Counted from the first letter of the stretch, positions 50,621-61,457 are shown. The stretch is DNA of 64,000 nt from an uncultured Bacteroidales bacterium (GCA_947175635.1 CAMWNM010000004.1:1-64000), one strand, 5' to 3'. Made by a program: numbers and translations. The notes: generated by a model from the letters alone, not told the origin.

Positions 50621-51208
50621 TTACAGCATCCGCAAAGCTTGTTTGATTAAATCCTCCGTGCTCAAATCGGGTAATTTCGCCAAAAGGCCATCCACGGTCT
50701 TTTCCGCGGCATTCTTGGCAAAACCCAGCGTCACAAGCGCCGATACGGCTTCATCCCGTTCGGGACGGAGCTGGGGCAAGAGAGAGGAAGAAGCCGAAAC
50801 CACTTCCATTTTGGCTATTCTGTCGCGCAAATCCACAATGATACGTTGCGCTGTCTTAAGGCCTATTCCCTTTACCGACTGCACTTTCTTTACATCGCCG
50901 TCGAGAATGGAACGGACGGCAATTTCCGGACCGAGCGTGGAGATAATCATACGGGCCGTATTCGCCCCCACACCCGAAACGGAAATAAGTTGCAGGAAAA
51001 GTTCCTTTTCCGTTTTGTCGGCAAAACCAAACAAGAGCAGCGCGTCTTCGCGCACCGCCTGATACACCCAAAGCCTTACCGTCTGCTTGTCTTTGATCTG
51101 GGTGTAAGTGTGAAGCGATATGTGTATCTCGTACCCGACCCCTCCGCAATCCACCGTTACACATGCCGGATTTTGCTCCGTCAGCTTCCCTTCTATATAT
51201 GCGTACAT
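50621..51208 (-). CDS. ruvA: Holliday junction branch migration protein RuvA
   Basis: MYAYIEGKLTEQNPACVTVDCGGVGYEIHIS, LISVSGVGANTARMIIS, VKGIGLKTAQRIIVDLRDRI. Confidence 0.97.
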   Translation of the reverse strand: MYAYIEGKLTEQNPACVTVDCGGVGYEIHISLHTYTQIKDKQTVRLWVYQAVREDALLLFGFADKTEKELFLQLISVSGVGANTARMIISTLGPEIAVRSILDGDVKKVQSVKGIGLKTAQRIIVDLRDRIAKMEVVSASSSLLPQLRPERDEAVSALVTLGFAKNAAEKTVDGLLAKLPDLSTEDLIKQALRML

Positions 51209-51377
51209 GCCTTCTTTTGCAAAAAAATCCAACAAATGTAACGGATTATCCCCATATATGCAACCCCAAGGCCCCACAAAAGCATATCTGCCGCCCTACA
51301 CACGGCATTTTCAGCGCCTTATTTTCTGTCAAACGGCAAAAAGCCCGGCTTTCCTTCAAGCTTTAACTTATCTTTTG

Positions 51378-51385
51378 TATCTTTG
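51378..51385 (+). promoter_or_regulatory. Putative -7 box for ftsK
   Basis: tatctttg (TAnnTTTG) about 36 nt upstream of the ftsK start. Confidence 0.45.
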
Positions 51386-51420
51386 TAGTTTGGCCTTTAA
51401 CCATTCCATTGTCGCCTACA

Positions 51421-54123
51421 ATGTCGAAAAACAAAAGAAGACTCCCGCCCCCCGAGCCGGAACCGGAAACAACGCCGGCCGGACTTGCCCAAGAGGAAAC
51501 CTCCGGGAATACGGAACCCGATACCGATTCGGAAGATCCGTTTTTTCGGGAAGAGTCCTCACTTGCGGGACGCATCAAAAGCGCGGTATCAGCGCTTCCT
51601 TCCGACAAAACCCGCCGTATAACAGGATTTTTATGCCTGTTTGCCGGCCTTTTCTGCGCCATAGCCTTTATCTCCCACCTGCTCGTATGGTGGAAAGATT
51701 ACGACAAGCTCCTACCCATGCTTGCCGACGGTCCTTTCCGCAACGCGGATTTGCAACTCTACAACCGCGGCGGCAGCTTAGGGGCATGGCTGGCATTCCA
51801 GTTCATCAACCGGGGTTTCGGCATCGCCTCCCTCCTTTTTCCCTTTCTTCTCATCGCGCTCTCCCTGCAACTTCTCAACCTTAAGAAATTCAATTGGTTA
51901 GGAATGTCGCTCCGCTCGCTTTTCTTCCTCGTATGGGTTTCCATCCTCTCCGGATGTCTTTTCAGAAGCGGCCGCGCCTGCATTATCGGCGGTTCAGCCG
52001 GATTTCACGCAAGCCGCTATATGGAGGGACTTTTAGGCATATTGGGGCTTTGGGGGCTGCTTTTATGCACCTTGATCTGCTATCTGATCCTCAACTACAA
52101 TTTCCGCCACCTTCATTTTTCGTTGCGCAAACCCATGCCGGCGCCCTTTGCGCAGAACAAGGCCGGCAAACCGGAAACGGCTTCCGACGCACACGCCGCC
52201 CAATCGGCTTCACCTCTGCCCGACAACGAGGCAAACAATGAAAACGAAATACCCGGCGGGGAGGGCATGACAGTCAGCCTCCGGGTCAAATTGCAGGAAA
52301 ACGAAGAAACTCCGCCCGAAAAACCGGACGGAGCATCACCTGAGAGACAGATTTTCACCTTGGACATTGCCGACTCGCCTGAAGAAACCGCCTTCGCCGC
52401 GCCCTCTGTCTCAGCAATTCCTGTAGCAACAACAGTATCTGAAGCGGCCGCCGCTTCAGCTGAAACCGCCCTTCCTGTGTCCGAAGACCCGCAAACGCCG
52501 GCGGAACAGGATGTGGCGGAAATGAAAATCGTAGATACCCGTACCCTGCCTGAAAACAGACCTACCGTTCCGCCGCCCACGCATTTGGGCATCGATACGC
52601 CGTTTGATCCGCGTTTGGAACTTTCCCAATACCGGATGCCCGGCATCGACCTGCTGGCCGACTTCGGCGACCAGTCGCAGAAGATACAGGACATGAACGA
52701 GGAACTGCTGGCCAATAAGAAGCGGATTGTGGACACCCTGCAGAACTACGGCATCGGCATCAGTCAGATTTCAGCCACCATCGGTCCGACGGTTACGCTC
52801 TACGAAATAGTGCCGGCTCCGGGTATCCGCATCAGTAAGATCAAGAACCTCGAAGACGATATCGCGCTCAGCCTCTCCGCGCTCGGCATCCGTATCATCG
52901 CCCCGATTCCGGGCAAAGGCACCATCGGTATCGAAGTGCCCAACAGCAAAAAGCAGATCGTGCCGATGCGCGACATGATTACCTGCGGAAAATTCCGCAA
53001 CAAAGACTTCGCCCTGCCTATCGCCCTGGGAAAAACCATTTCCAACGAAGAGTATGTAACCGACCTTGCCAAAATGCCGCATCTTCTGGTGGCCGGCGCC
53101 ACCGGACAAGGTAAATCGGTGGGGCTGAACGCCATCATCGCCTCCCTGCTCTACTCCAAGCATCCCTCCGAACTCAAATTCGTGATGGTGGATCCCAAAA
53201 AGGTGGAATTAAGCCTCTTCAACAAGATAGAGAACCATTTTCTGGCCAAACTCGCCGATTGCGAAGACGAATCTCCCGTCATCACCGATACCCGCAAGGT
53301 TGTGCGCACCCTCAATTCGCTCTGTATCGAAATGGACAACCGTTATGATCTGCTTAAAGAAGCGGGCGCGCGCAATATCAAGGAATACAATCAGAAATTC
53401 ATCAACCGCCAGCTCAATCCCGAAAACGGACATAAGTTCCTGCCCTATATCGTGCTGATTATCGATGAATTCGCCGACCTCATCATGACCGCCGGCCGTG
53501 AAGTGGAACAGCCTATCGCCCGTCTGGCGCAGTTGGCCCGTGCCATCGGCATCCATCTGGTCATCGCCACCCAACGGCCCTCGGTCAATATCATCACAGG
53601 GCTTATCAAAGCCAATTTCCCGGCACGGATCGCTTTCAAGGTGAGCCAAAAAATCGACTCCCGCACCATTCTCGACGCAGGCGGCGCCGACCAATTGATC
53701 GGACGCGGCGATATGCTGATTTCGGTAGGCGATGGCCTTACCCGCCTGCAATGTCCGTTCATCGACACCCCCGAAATTGAAAAGATTACCGATTTCATCA
53801 GCAACCAACACGGTTTCGGAAACGCTTATCTCCTGCCCGAATGTCCGGACGAAAACGAAGAAGGCGGAAAAGGCGATATCGGTTCCGATGAATATGATCC
53901 CTTGTTCCGGGAAGCGGCGCAGTTGGTGGTAAGTTCCCAACAGGGTTCCACCTCCATGCTGCAACGCAAGTTCAAACTGGGCTACAACCGGGCAGGACGT
54001 ATCATGGACCAACTGGAAAACAGCGGCATCGTGGGCGGATTCGACGGCAGAAAGAACCGCGAGGTGAAAATAAAAGACACCGCCACGTTAGAACAGATGC
54101 TGAATGCTCTCTTACCCGATTGA
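51421..54123 (+). CDS. ftsK: DNA translocase FtsK/SpoIIIE
   Basis: N-terminal TM helices, acidic/Pro linker, MPHLLVAGATGQGKSVGLNAIIASLLY, LIIDEFADLIMTAGREVE, HLVIATQRPSVNIITGLIKANFPARIAFKV, gamma domain. Confidence 0.98.
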   Translation: MSKNKRRLPPPEPEPETTPAGLAQEETSGNTEPDTDSEDPFFREESSLAGRIKSAVSALPSDKTRRITGFLCLFAGLFCAIAFISHLLVWWKDYDKLLPMLADGPFRNADLQLYNRGGSLGAWLAFQFINRGFGIASLLFPFLLIALSLQLLNLKKFNWLGMSLRSLFFLVWVSILSGCLFRSGRACIIGGSAGFHASRYMEGLLGILGLWGLLLCTLICYLILNYNFRHLHFSLRKPMPAPFAQNKAGKPETASDAHAAQSASPLPDNEANNENEIPGGEGMTVSLRVKLQENEETPPEKPDGASPERQIFTLDIADSPEETAFAAPSVSAIPVATTVSEAAAASAETALPVSEDPQTPAEQDVAEMKIVDTRTLPENRPTVPPPTHLGIDTPFDPRLELSQYRMPGIDLLADFGDQSQKIQDMNEELLANKKRIVDTLQNYGIGISQISATIGPTVTLYEIVPAPGIRISKIKNLEDDIALSLSALGIRIIAPIPGKGTIGIEVPNSKKQIVPMRDMITCGKFRNKDFALPIALGKTISNEEYVTDLAKMPHLLVAGATGQGKSVGLNAIIASLLYSKHPSELKFVMVDPKKVELSLFNKIENHFLAKLADCEDESPVITDTRKVVRTLNSLCIEMDNRYDLLKEAGARNIKEYNQKFINRQLNPENGHKFLPYIVLIIDEFADLIMTAGREVEQPIARLAQLARAIGIHLVIATQRPSVNIITGLIKANFPARIAFKVSQKIDSRTILDAGGADQLIGRGDMLISVGDGLTRLQCPFIDTPEIEKITDFISNQHGFGNAYLLPECPDENEEGGKGDIGSDEYDPLFREAAQLVVSSQQGSTSMLQRKFKLGYNRAGRIMDQLENSGIVGGFDGRKNREVKIKDTATLEQMLNALLPD

Positions 54124-54129
54124 TATATC

Positions 54130-54825
54130 ATGAAAAGACTCGTTTTATCCTGCACATTCGCCTTGGGACTGCTGTTTTCAAGCGCCAGCCTGACAGCCCA
54201 GACAGCCATGCCGCAGGCCACGGTGAAAACGCCGGAGGGGGCCAATGATCCCCAGGCGCACGCCTATCTTTCCAAAACCCGCAAATGGCTCAATGCCTGC
54301 AAAAGCATAGAGTTCCGCTTTTCGGCCGCCATGCTGGAAAACGGCAGCGACAAGCCGTCCGACAGCCGGCGGGGTTCTATCCTGATACAAGGTAACCGTT
54401 ATCGCCTGATTACCGGCGCCGACGAATATTATTGCAATGGCAAGGAACTCTGGGCCTATTCTCCGGCCTTGAAAGAAGTTGCGGTCTACGACTGCAACGA
54501 ATCGCTTTCGGACATGAACCCGGCCGTACTGCTGCAAGACTATGAAAAGCATTACCGGGCCAAATACATCCGCCAGCAAACCATTGACGGCAGCGCGCGC
54601 AATATCATCGACCTCACCCCCATAGAAAAGGCCGAAGTGCTCAAAATCAGGATTTACCTCAACAACAGCGACAACCGTATCTTCAAGATGGAAATGTACC
54701 TGCCCCAAAACCACCGTTTCGATTACAAAATCCTTTCCATTCAGGAGAATGTATCCGTTTCGGAATCCGATTTCGTATTCGACAGCAAGAAATACCCACA
54801 GGTGCAGATCAACGACATGCGTTGA
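54130..54825 (+). CDS. LolA-like outer-membrane lipoprotein carrier protein
   Basis: Signal peptide; KSIEFRFSAAMLENG, RGSILIQGNRYRLITGADEYYCNGKELWAYSPALKEVAVYDC. Confidence 0.88.
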   Translation: MKRLVLSCTFALGLLFSSASLTAQTAMPQATVKTPEGANDPQAHAYLSKTRKWLNACKSIEFRFSAAMLENGSDKPSDSRRGSILIQGNRYRLITGADEYYCNGKELWAYSPALKEVAVYDCNESLSDMNPAVLLQDYEKHYRAKYIRQQTIDGSARNIIDLTPIEKAEVLKIRIYLNNSDNRIFKMEMYLPQNHRFDYKILSIQENVSVSESDFVFDSKKYPQVQINDMR

Positions 54826-54846
54826 AATATCGGATTTCATCCGTAA

Positions 54847-54888
54847 AAAAAATCCGGCACCGATAAGAATCGATGCCGGATTTTTCTT
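54847..54888. terminator. Bidirectional terminator between convergent lolA and ribBA
   Basis: aaaaaatccggcaccgat-aaga-atcgatgccggattttt: 14-bp stem with one mismatch, A and T tracts on either side. Confidence 0.8.
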
Positions 54889-54919
54889 TATACAGGCAAC
54901 ATCTCCACCCTACCCGGAA

Positions 54920-56125
54920 CTAGAACTTGAGCTTATGCCCCATCTTATCTTGCTTGGTGCGCAGATAAGCCTCGTCGTACTGGTTGGGCTGTTCGATAAT
55001 GGGCACGGTCTCCACAATCTCGATACCGTAGCTTTCCAACCCCACTCTCTTGGCCGGATTATTGGTGATAAGGCGAATCTTGTGCGCTTCGAGGGCGCGC
55101 AGAATCTGGGCGCCGATACCGTAATCACGTTCATCGGGCTTGAATCCCAACAATACGTTGGCTTCCACCGTATCCTTTCCCTCATCTTGCAGCTTATACG
55201 CCTTCAGTTTGTTGAGCAAACCGATGCCGCGGCCTTCCTGATTCATGTACAACACGATACCCTTGCCTGCTTTCTCCACCATATCCATCGCATCGTGCAA
55301 TTGTTCGCCACAGTCGCAACGGCAGGAAGAAAGCACGTCGCCGGTGAGGCAACAGGAATGCACCCGAACCAAAATCGGTTCGTTTTCTTTCCATTCTCCT
55401 TTCACCAAGGCCAGATGCAATGTACCGCTATTGTTTTCAGTAAAGGCATAGAGCTGGAAATTGCCGTGATGCGTGGGCAGTTTCACCACCACCTCTTCCT
55501 TTACCAGACTTTCGGTCTTGATGCGGTAGGCAATCAAATCCGCAATCGATATCAGCTTGATGCCATACTTGTCGGCGAACTCCCGCAATTCGGGCAGACG
55601 GGCCATGGTTCCGTCTTCACTCATGATCTCCATCAGTGCGGCGGCCGGATAAAGCCCTGCCAGACGGGCCAAATCCACGCAAGCTTCGGTATGGCCGGCT
55701 CTCCTCAAAACACCCATATCCTGCGCATAAAGCGGATTGATATGCCCCGGACGACCAAAATCCTCGGGTCTGGCATCGGGGTCGGCCAATGCCAAAATGG
55801 TGGCCGCCCTGTCGGAGGCCGAAACACCGGTGGAGCAGCCTTTCAGTTTGTCTATCGTTACTGTAAAGGGCGTACCCAATACCGAGGTATTGTTTTCTAC
55901 CTGATGGGGAAGGTTGAGTTCGGCGCAACGCGACAGCGTGACGGGCGCACAAAGCACTCCCCTGGCATGCTTGAGCATGAAATTGATTTTTTCAGGCGTA
56001 ACCTTTTCGGCGGCAATCACCAGATCGCCCTCGTTCTCGCGATCCTCGTCATCCACCACTATCAGGAACTTACCTTCCTTAAAATCTTTAATTGCGTCTT
56101 CCACGCGATCCAATTGTATTTTCAT
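54920..56125 (-). CDS. ribBA: Bifunctional 3,4-dihydroxy-2-butanone-4-phosphate synthase / GTP cyclohydrolase II
   Basis: [89 protein letters not shown]. Confidence 0.97.
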   Translation of the reverse strand: MKIQLDRVEDAIKDFKEGKFLIVVDDEDRENEGDLVIAAEKVTPEKINFMLKHARGVLCAPVTLSRCAELNLPHQVENNTSVLGTPFTVTIDKLKGCSTGVSASDRAATILALADPDARPEDFGRPGHINPLYAQDMGVLRRAGHTEACVDLARLAGLYPAAALMEIMSEDGTMARLPELREFADKYGIKLISIADLIAYRIKTESLVKEEVVVKLPTHHGNFQLYAFTENNSGTLHLALVKGEWKENEPILVRVHSCCLTGDVLSSCRCDCGEQLHDAMDMVEKAGKGIVLYMNQEGRGIGLLNKLKAYKLQDEGKDTVEANVLLGFKPDERDYGIGAQILRALEAHKIRLITNNPAKRVGLESYGIEIVETVPIIEQPNQYDEAYLRTKQDKMGHKLKF

Positions 56126-56180
56126 CGGGTCTTTATTTCGGGCTTCGGAAAACCGTTGCAAAGGCAACGCTCCTCGCGGG

Positions 56181-56229
56181 GCAAAGGTAATACTTTTTGA
56201 TTTTTTTCCTACCTTTGCACACGTGTGCA
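56181..56229. promoter_or_regulatory. Divergent ribBA/corA promoter region with 14-bp palindrome
   Basis: caaaggta (- strand TAccTTTG, 56182-56189) and tacctttg (+ strand, 56210-56217); palindrome tgcacacgtgtgca at 56216-56229. Confidence 0.55.
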
Positions 56230-56356
56230 GAAGTGCACGAATAACCAAATCATATACCGGCATGTAGTCGATTTTCAACAAAGAAAACCTTTCTCCGCAT
56301 CTTGACCACACCGTGTCGCATGCAGGAAAAACGTTTTCGCAAAGGGGGGTAACGTC

Positions 56357-57280
56357 ATGATTGAAAGCCTTGACTTGGGTGCCTTGAAATGGCACTATAT
56401 ACAGAATCCCACGGAGGAAGATTTAACATTTCTGGAAGAGAATTTCCATTTTCACCCCCTCGATATCGAAGACTGCCGGAGTATGGCGCAGCGTCCCAAG
56501 ATAGACACCTACGACGACTACAACTTCCTTATCCTCCACTTTCCCGGTTTCGACAGATTGGGCAAAATACTCAAAGTTCGCGAAGTAAAGATATTCTGGG
56601 GAAAATCCTACATCATCACCCTTACCCGTTCCCAATGGATGCTCAAGAATATTTTCGAGCAGACCGAAAAGTTGCCTGAAAAACTGGGGGACGACTTCAA
56701 ACAGGCCAATTCCGACAACCTGCTCTATACCATCATCGACAGACTGCTGGTAGATTCCTACTCTCTCCTGTTGCGCGTAGGGGCCAACATAGAGAGCATC
56801 AACCGGGAACTGTTCAATAAAAAACAAGCCGATCTCACCATCGAACGGATGTCTATCACCCGCAGAAACATCATCCTGCTCAATACAATCTTCAAACCCC
56901 AGCTGCGGCTTTTCCAGCGGCTCGAATCCGGCTCCATCGCAGGCTTTACCGAAAACAGCGACTTCATGGAAGTTTACTGGGGCAACATCGTCGACTACTA
57001 TCAGAAAATGTGGGATATGGTGGAAGACAACGGCGAGCTTATCGAAGGTCTGTCGAAAACATTCGATTCGATGCAGACCAACCGCATCAACGAAGTGATG
57101 AAAATCATGACCCTCATCTCCACCATCTTCCTGCCGCTCACTTTTATCACCGGGGTTTACGGAATGAATGTGGAACTGCCCTTCATGTCCCGTATCTATG
57201 TCTTCTGGTGCATCGTGGGATTCATGGCCCTCGTGGCAGGCTTCTTCATCTTCTTTGCCAAAAAGCGGCGGTGGATGTAA
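56357..57280 (+). CDS. CorA-family magnesium/divalent cation transporter
   Basis: [32 protein letters not shown]-terminal two TM with YGMNVELP (GMN motif). Confidence 0.95.
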   Translation: MIESLDLGALKWHYIQNPTEEDLTFLEENFHFHPLDIEDCRSMAQRPKIDTYDDYNFLILHFPGFDRLGKILKVREVKIFWGKSYIITLTRSQWMLKNIFEQTEKLPEKLGDDFKQANSDNLLYTIIDRLLVDSYSLLLRVGANIESINRELFNKKQADLTIERMSITRRNIILLNTIFKPQLRLFQRLESGSIAGFTENSDFMEVYWGNIVDYYQKMWDMVEDNGELIEGLSKTFDSMQTNRINEVMKIMTLISTIFLPLTFITGVYGMNVELPFMSRIYVFWCIVGFMALVAGFFIFFAKKRRWM

Positions 57281-57303
57281 GCCTTTTACCTTCCGGCAGG
57301 CAA

Positions 57304-58293
57304 CTACTTGTAAAAATTTTTCCGAAAGGCGGAGAACTCGTCTTTACCCCGTACACAGCGCTTCCACCATGCCCGCAGGAAGCCCGTTCCATAACCGACA
57401 AGCTGGATAAAAGAAGCGGCGATGGAAAGCAGGCCTATCTTCAGGCTTTTGTTCTTGACGGAGGCATCTATACCCACCGCCAAAGCGAACAGCAGCAAAA
57501 GCGAAAGAATCCATCTTGAATAAACGGCGCCCGCTATCACCAAAACCACTCCAACGGTAAATACGGCCGGAAGCAGATGCACCAACTTTAAGGATTCCGG
57601 ATATTTTTTATACAGATTGATCCGGGCGATACCCGAGTTATGCACTTGTCTGAAGAATTTCTTCAGATCCGTGCGCCGTTTATGCCACACCCATGCTTCC
57701 GGAAACAGACGGCAGGAATATCCGCCCTTGAAAATCCGGATACTGAAATCGATATCCTCGCCGAAGCGCATTTTTGAAAATCCGCCCAAAGTGCGGTAAA
57801 CCTCCGCGCGGATGCCCATATTGAAACTTCGCGGATAAAATTTGTCCAACTTCTTTTTTCCGCCGCGAATCCCGCCGGTGGTGAAGAAAGAGGTCATGGC
57901 ATAGTTGATGGCCTTCTGAACCGGGGTGAAAGACGGATGCGCCCTGTCGGGTCCGCCGAAAGCGTCGGCAGGTTCCCGCGCCAGTTCCGCCTCAACGGCA
58001 CGGAGATAATTCTCTGGCAGGATACAATCGGAATCCAATACAATCAGGTATTCGCCCTTGCTGCGCTCGGCCCCGTAATTGCGGGTCTGCCCCGGCCCTG
58101 AATTGGACTTTTCGTAATAGCGCACCTCCATCCGGGAAGAATAACGGTCGCATACATCCTTGCAGGGTCGCGTGGAACCGTCTTCCACCACCACCACCTC
58201 AAAGTTCTTCAGGCTTTGTCCGCTCAGGCTCTCCAGCAGCTCCTCCACCTCCTCAGGGCGGTTATAAACCGGTATGATAAAAGAATACAGCAT
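57304..58293 (-). CDS. Glycosyltransferase family 2 with C-terminal TM segment
   Basis: MLYSFIIPVYNRPEEVEELLESLSGQSLKNFEVVVVEDGS, EYLIVLDSDCILP, FGEDIDFSIRIFKGGY. Confidence 0.92.
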   Translation of the reverse strand: MLYSFIIPVYNRPEEVEELLESLSGQSLKNFEVVVVEDGSTRPCKDVCDRYSSRMEVRYYEKSNSGPGQTRNYGAERSKGEYLIVLDSDCILPENYLRAVEAELAREPADAFGGPDRAHPSFTPVQKAINYAMTSFFTTGGIRGGKKKLDKFYPRSFNMGIRAEVYRTLGGFSKMRFGEDIDFSIRIFKGGYSCRLFPEAWVWHKRRTDLKKFFRQVHNSGIARINLYKKYPESLKLVHLLPAVFTVGVVLVIAGAVYSRWILSLLLLFALAVGIDASVKNKSLKIGLLSIAASFIQLVGYGTGFLRAWWKRCVRGKDEFSAFRKNFYK

Positions 58294-58334
58294 TGCACAT
58301 TCCTCCACTTATGCATTCCATCAGGCCATTCGTC

Positions 58335-60782
58335 TCATCGGGATTCCACCGTGGGCGCACCGGCATTCTTTCTCCGCAACGTACCCCATGCGGTCAATCC
58401 CAATATCAACAGCACATTGATCACCGAACCCGCATTGGTAATCGGACCGCTGGCGGCCTTGATCGGATTGCGGCATTTTAATTCCAGCACATGGTTGCCT
58501 TCGGGCAGGGTTACACCGCGCAGGATATAATCGACCCTGTAAAGCGGCACTTCCCGGCCATCCACAAACGCCTTCCATGTTTTGTAATACACTTCCGAGA
58601 ATACGGCCGGACGCTGTGTCGAGGCGGTGTATTCGTATTTGAGCGCATTGGGATAATATTCCACCAGACGGATATTATCCGCGACTGAATCGCCGCCGGG
58701 AAAAACAACCTGACCTACCGCACTTCTCCACACTGTATCGATAACCGCATCCTTGGCGGGATCGAAGTCATAAAGGGCCCTGATCTCCTCATCGGGACTG
58801 TTGACCCAACGGATTTTTTCCACAAACCATGCATTTCCCAATGCCGCCACATTACGCTGCACGGTAGGCTGACCGGAAGCGTCGGGCGCGATGAAATAAC
58901 GGGTATTGAGCATATTGAGCACTTTCACATTCAGATTGTGCGAAAGATGATAATCGATGATATCCTGATAGCGCCGCATCTTGATGGGACTGTACCCCCC
59001 CACGGATTTGTGGAAACGGGAGGTGGAGGCATCGTTAAAGGTGTTCACCGTTACGTTGAACACCCTGTAATCGGGATCCGTATCGGCCAGAATCATATTG
59101 TCCAATGCCGTGGGCAGCACCGTATTTACCGAACGGGCGGAAAGAAAGCTATGATCGCCCACATACTTGCGGTCAAGCTGCCACAAATCCACCAATACGA
59201 ATATCAAGAGAAGGGCGATGATCCGACCGGGCGCGAAACCGCGTTTGAGATAAAGCCAAAGCGTTCCCGCCGCCAAGGCGATAAAGAGCAATGAACGGAG
59301 CGCGCTGCCCGTAAGAAGTGCGGCCCTGTCCGCATATACAGCCTGCATAATCCAATCGGGAAGCTGGTAGGCGGCATCTGTTGCCCCCGAAAAATCAAAG
59401 ATGCTTTTGCCGAACAAGGCAAAGAAAAGACAAATGCCGCCCGTAATGCCGGCCGCATAGAGCAGATCACGGGTGTACCGTTGTTTTTCCTGCGGGTTGT
59501 CGAGCAATGTCTTTACCGCCAGCACCGCCAGCACCACCATCGAAAGCTCGGCCATCACCAAGGCCATGGAAGGCGTACGGAAACGGTTGTAGAGAGGCAG
59601 ATGGTCAAAAAGAAAATTATTGAAACCTGGCAGATTACGCCCCCAGGAGAGCAGGAGCGAAAGCGCCGTAACTGCCAGAAGCCACCATTTTTCAGGCCCT
59701 TTCACCACAAAAAGTCCCAACAGAAACAGAAAGCAGATAACGGCCCCCATGTAAACCGGGCCCGCCGTAAAAGGTTGGTCGCCCCAATACATGGGTGCAT
59801 TCTGGGCGAAAGCCGTCTGTCCGCTCGGACGCAACAGCTGATACAACTCCGAATCCTCGCCCAGGCGATAATGGCTGCTGCCGCCATAAAAACCGGGAAT
59901 CAACAAGGTAAAACTTTCCATTTTACCGTAACTCCACTGAAAGGCATAGTCCCTTTCCAAGCCTGCGCTTTCGGATTTTCCTTCGGCGTTTTGCTGCAGT
60001 ACGCTGCCCCCGCGCATGGTGTCTTTGCTGTAATCGTATGTTACCCACCAAGCCCCCAAAGAGGGAAGAAGTGAAATCAAAGCCATGGCCACCGCCACCA
60101 CCCCGCCTTTAAGGTAAGTTTTCATACGCTTGTTGCGGAAAGCGTCCACCGCATAGGCGATCGCCACGATAACCAGTATCATCAACAGGTAGTAGGTTAT
60201 CTGCTGATGGGAATACATGATATGCAGCCCCGTGAACACCAATGTGGTCAATGCCCCCCAGATGTATCGGCCTTTGAAACAGAGTATCACACCGGCCACA
60301 ATCGGGGCCATGCAGGCCATCGCCCAACATTTGTTGGCATGACCGGCATCGATGATAAGGATGTTGTAGGTGGAAAACGCATACGCTACTGCACCGATGA
60401 CGGAAAGCCATGAACGACACCCCAGCACGCAAAGAAGGATGTAAAATCCCAGCATATAGAAAAACAGTATGCCGGCGTGAAGCACGGGCAATCCCCCCAT
60501 CACGACCCGTCCCAGTTTCGAATAGACGTTCACGCCTTCCGAGCCCGTATTGGGCATCCCGCCGAACAGCATATTGCTCCAATCGGTATGTTGACCGGTG
60601 GCTTTCACACAATCCCGGTCTTCCTGATGAATGCCATACACGCTATGGACGTCGCTCTGCCCCATCGACTTGTTCTGAAAGATCAGAGGCGCGAAATATC
60701 CCGCACTCAACACAAAAAAGATCAAAATCGCCCATACATGCGGCAGACTCCTTTTCACCAACGGTTTCACATCCATATTCAT
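58335..60782 (-). CDS. YfhO-family polytopic membrane protein (putative GT-C-like)
   Basis: Many TM; PLIFQNKSMGQSDVHSVYGIHQEDRDCVKATGQHTDWSNMLFGGMPNTG; C-terminal YTASTQRPAVFSEVYYKTWKAFVDGREVPLYRVDYILRGVTLPEGNHVLELK. Confidence 0.9.
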   Translation of the reverse strand: MNMDVKPLVKRSLPHVWAILIFFVLSAGYFAPLIFQNKSMGQSDVHSVYGIHQEDRDCVKATGQHTDWSNMLFGGMPNTGSEGVNVYSKLGRVVMGGLPVLHAGILFFYMLGFYILLCVLGCRSWLSVIGAVAYAFSTYNILIIDAGHANKCWAMACMAPIVAGVILCFKGRYIWGALTTLVFTGLHIMYSHQQITYYLLMILVIVAIAYAVDAFRNKRMKTYLKGGVVAVAMALISLLPSLGAWWVTYDYSKDTMRGGSVLQQNAEGKSESAGLERDYAFQWSYGKMESFTLLIPGFYGGSSHYRLGEDSELYQLLRPSGQTAFAQNAPMYWGDQPFTAGPVYMGAVICFLFLLGLFVVKGPEKWWLLAVTALSLLLSWGRNLPGFNNFLFDHLPLYNRFRTPSMALVMAELSMVVLAVLAVKTLLDNPQEKQRYTRDLLYAAGITGGICLFFALFGKSIFDFSGATDAAYQLPDWIMQAVYADRAALLTGSALRSLLFIALAAGTLWLYLKRGFAPGRIIALLLIFVLVDLWQLDRKYVGDHSFLSARSVNTVLPTALDNMILADTDPDYRVFNVTVNTFNDASTSRFHKSVGGYSPIKMRRYQDIIDYHLSHNLNVKVLNMLNTRYFIAPDASGQPTVQRNVAALGNAWFVEKIRWVNSPDEEIRALYDFDPAKDAVIDTVWRSAVGQVVFPGGDSVADNIRLVEYYPNALKYEYTASTQRPAVFSEVYYKTWKAFVDGREVPLYRVDYILRGVTLPEGNHVLELKCRNPIKAASGPITNAGSVINVLLILGLTAWGTLRRKNAGAPTVESR

Positions 60783-60877
60783 CTCGCTGTTTTTTATATG
60801 CAGACGCAAAGGTAAACAGATTCGCTCCTTTGCGTCTTCTTTTTGCGGTAAAATATTGCGGTTACAAAAAAAAAGCC

Positions 60878-60885
60878 TATTTTTG
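60878..60885 (+). promoter_or_regulatory. Putative -7 box for tRNA-Gln
   Basis: tatttttg (TAnnTTTG) 16 nt upstream of the tRNA. Confidence 0.45.
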
Positions 60886-60900
60886 CCCCCTGTTTCCGAT

Positions 60901-60971
60901 TGGCCAATGGTGTAACGGTAACACAACAGATTTTGGTTCTGTTATTCTGGGTTCGAATCCCGGTTGGCCAA
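60901..60971 (+). tRNA. tRNA-Gln (anticodon TTG)
   Basis: Acceptor TGGCCAA/TTGGCCA, anticodon stem ACAGA-TTTTGGT-TCTGT, T-loop GGTTCGAATCC; no encoded CCA. Confidence 0.95.
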
Positions 60972-60981
60972 CTTTCTTTCC

Positions 60982-61437
60982 TTATTCTCCCAATTTCAAG
61001 TATTCCCTCACATCCAGCACGTCTTTCACGATAAAGGCGTAAGGATAGTCTTGCTTGAGCTCACGCAAAAAGAAACCGGCTTCTATCCTGTGTGTAAAAT
61101 TGCCTGCTTTCACTTTGAAGTAAGGCTCTTCAAACAAGATATAACTTTTGTATTCGGGATACACCATATCAAAATCCGCCTTGGCTTCGATAGCCGCCGT
61201 TTTGGATCGGTTTCCGCTTTGAGAGAACAACAGCACCCGATAGCCTGCGTCACGATATTGGATTCTGTAATCCATATTGTTCACCAACAAGGTATCCACC
61301 TGAGCGGGATATTCTATATGGGAAAGCACCGACGGCAATACCGCCGTACCCGTTTGCGGAAACACATCCGCTGTCTGCGCCTTGAGCGCATTTACGCCCA
61401 AAAACAGAAAAAGAATCAAAAACGCTTTATTTTTCAT
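60982..61437 (-). CDS. Secreted protein with SPOR-like C-terminal domain
   Basis: Signal peptide MKNKAFLILFLFLGVNALKAQ; YRIQYRDAGYRVLLFSQSGNRSKTAAIEAKADF...YFKVKAGNFTHRIEAGFFLRELKQDYPYAFIVKD. Confidence 0.7.
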   Translation of the reverse strand: MKNKAFLILFLFLGVNALKAQTADVFPQTGTAVLPSVLSHIEYPAQVDTLLVNNMDYRIQYRDAGYRVLLFSQSGNRSKTAAIEAKADFDMVYPEYKSYILFEEPYFKVKAGNFTHRIEAGFFLRELKQDYPYAFIVKDVLDVREYLKLGE

Positions 61438-61457
61438 GACTTTCGCTAATGCAAGAT

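Noticed and set aside
54920-56260. FMN riboswitch upstream of ribBA
   Set aside because: The leader is about 57-60 nt, too short for an RFN element, and no RFN-like conserved segments were seen.
60410-61042. 210-aa + strand ORF across the tRNA-Gln
   Set aside because: Contains the translated tRNA (GQWCNGNTTDFGSVILGSNPGWPT), a known annotation artefact, and overlaps the YfhO gene antisense.
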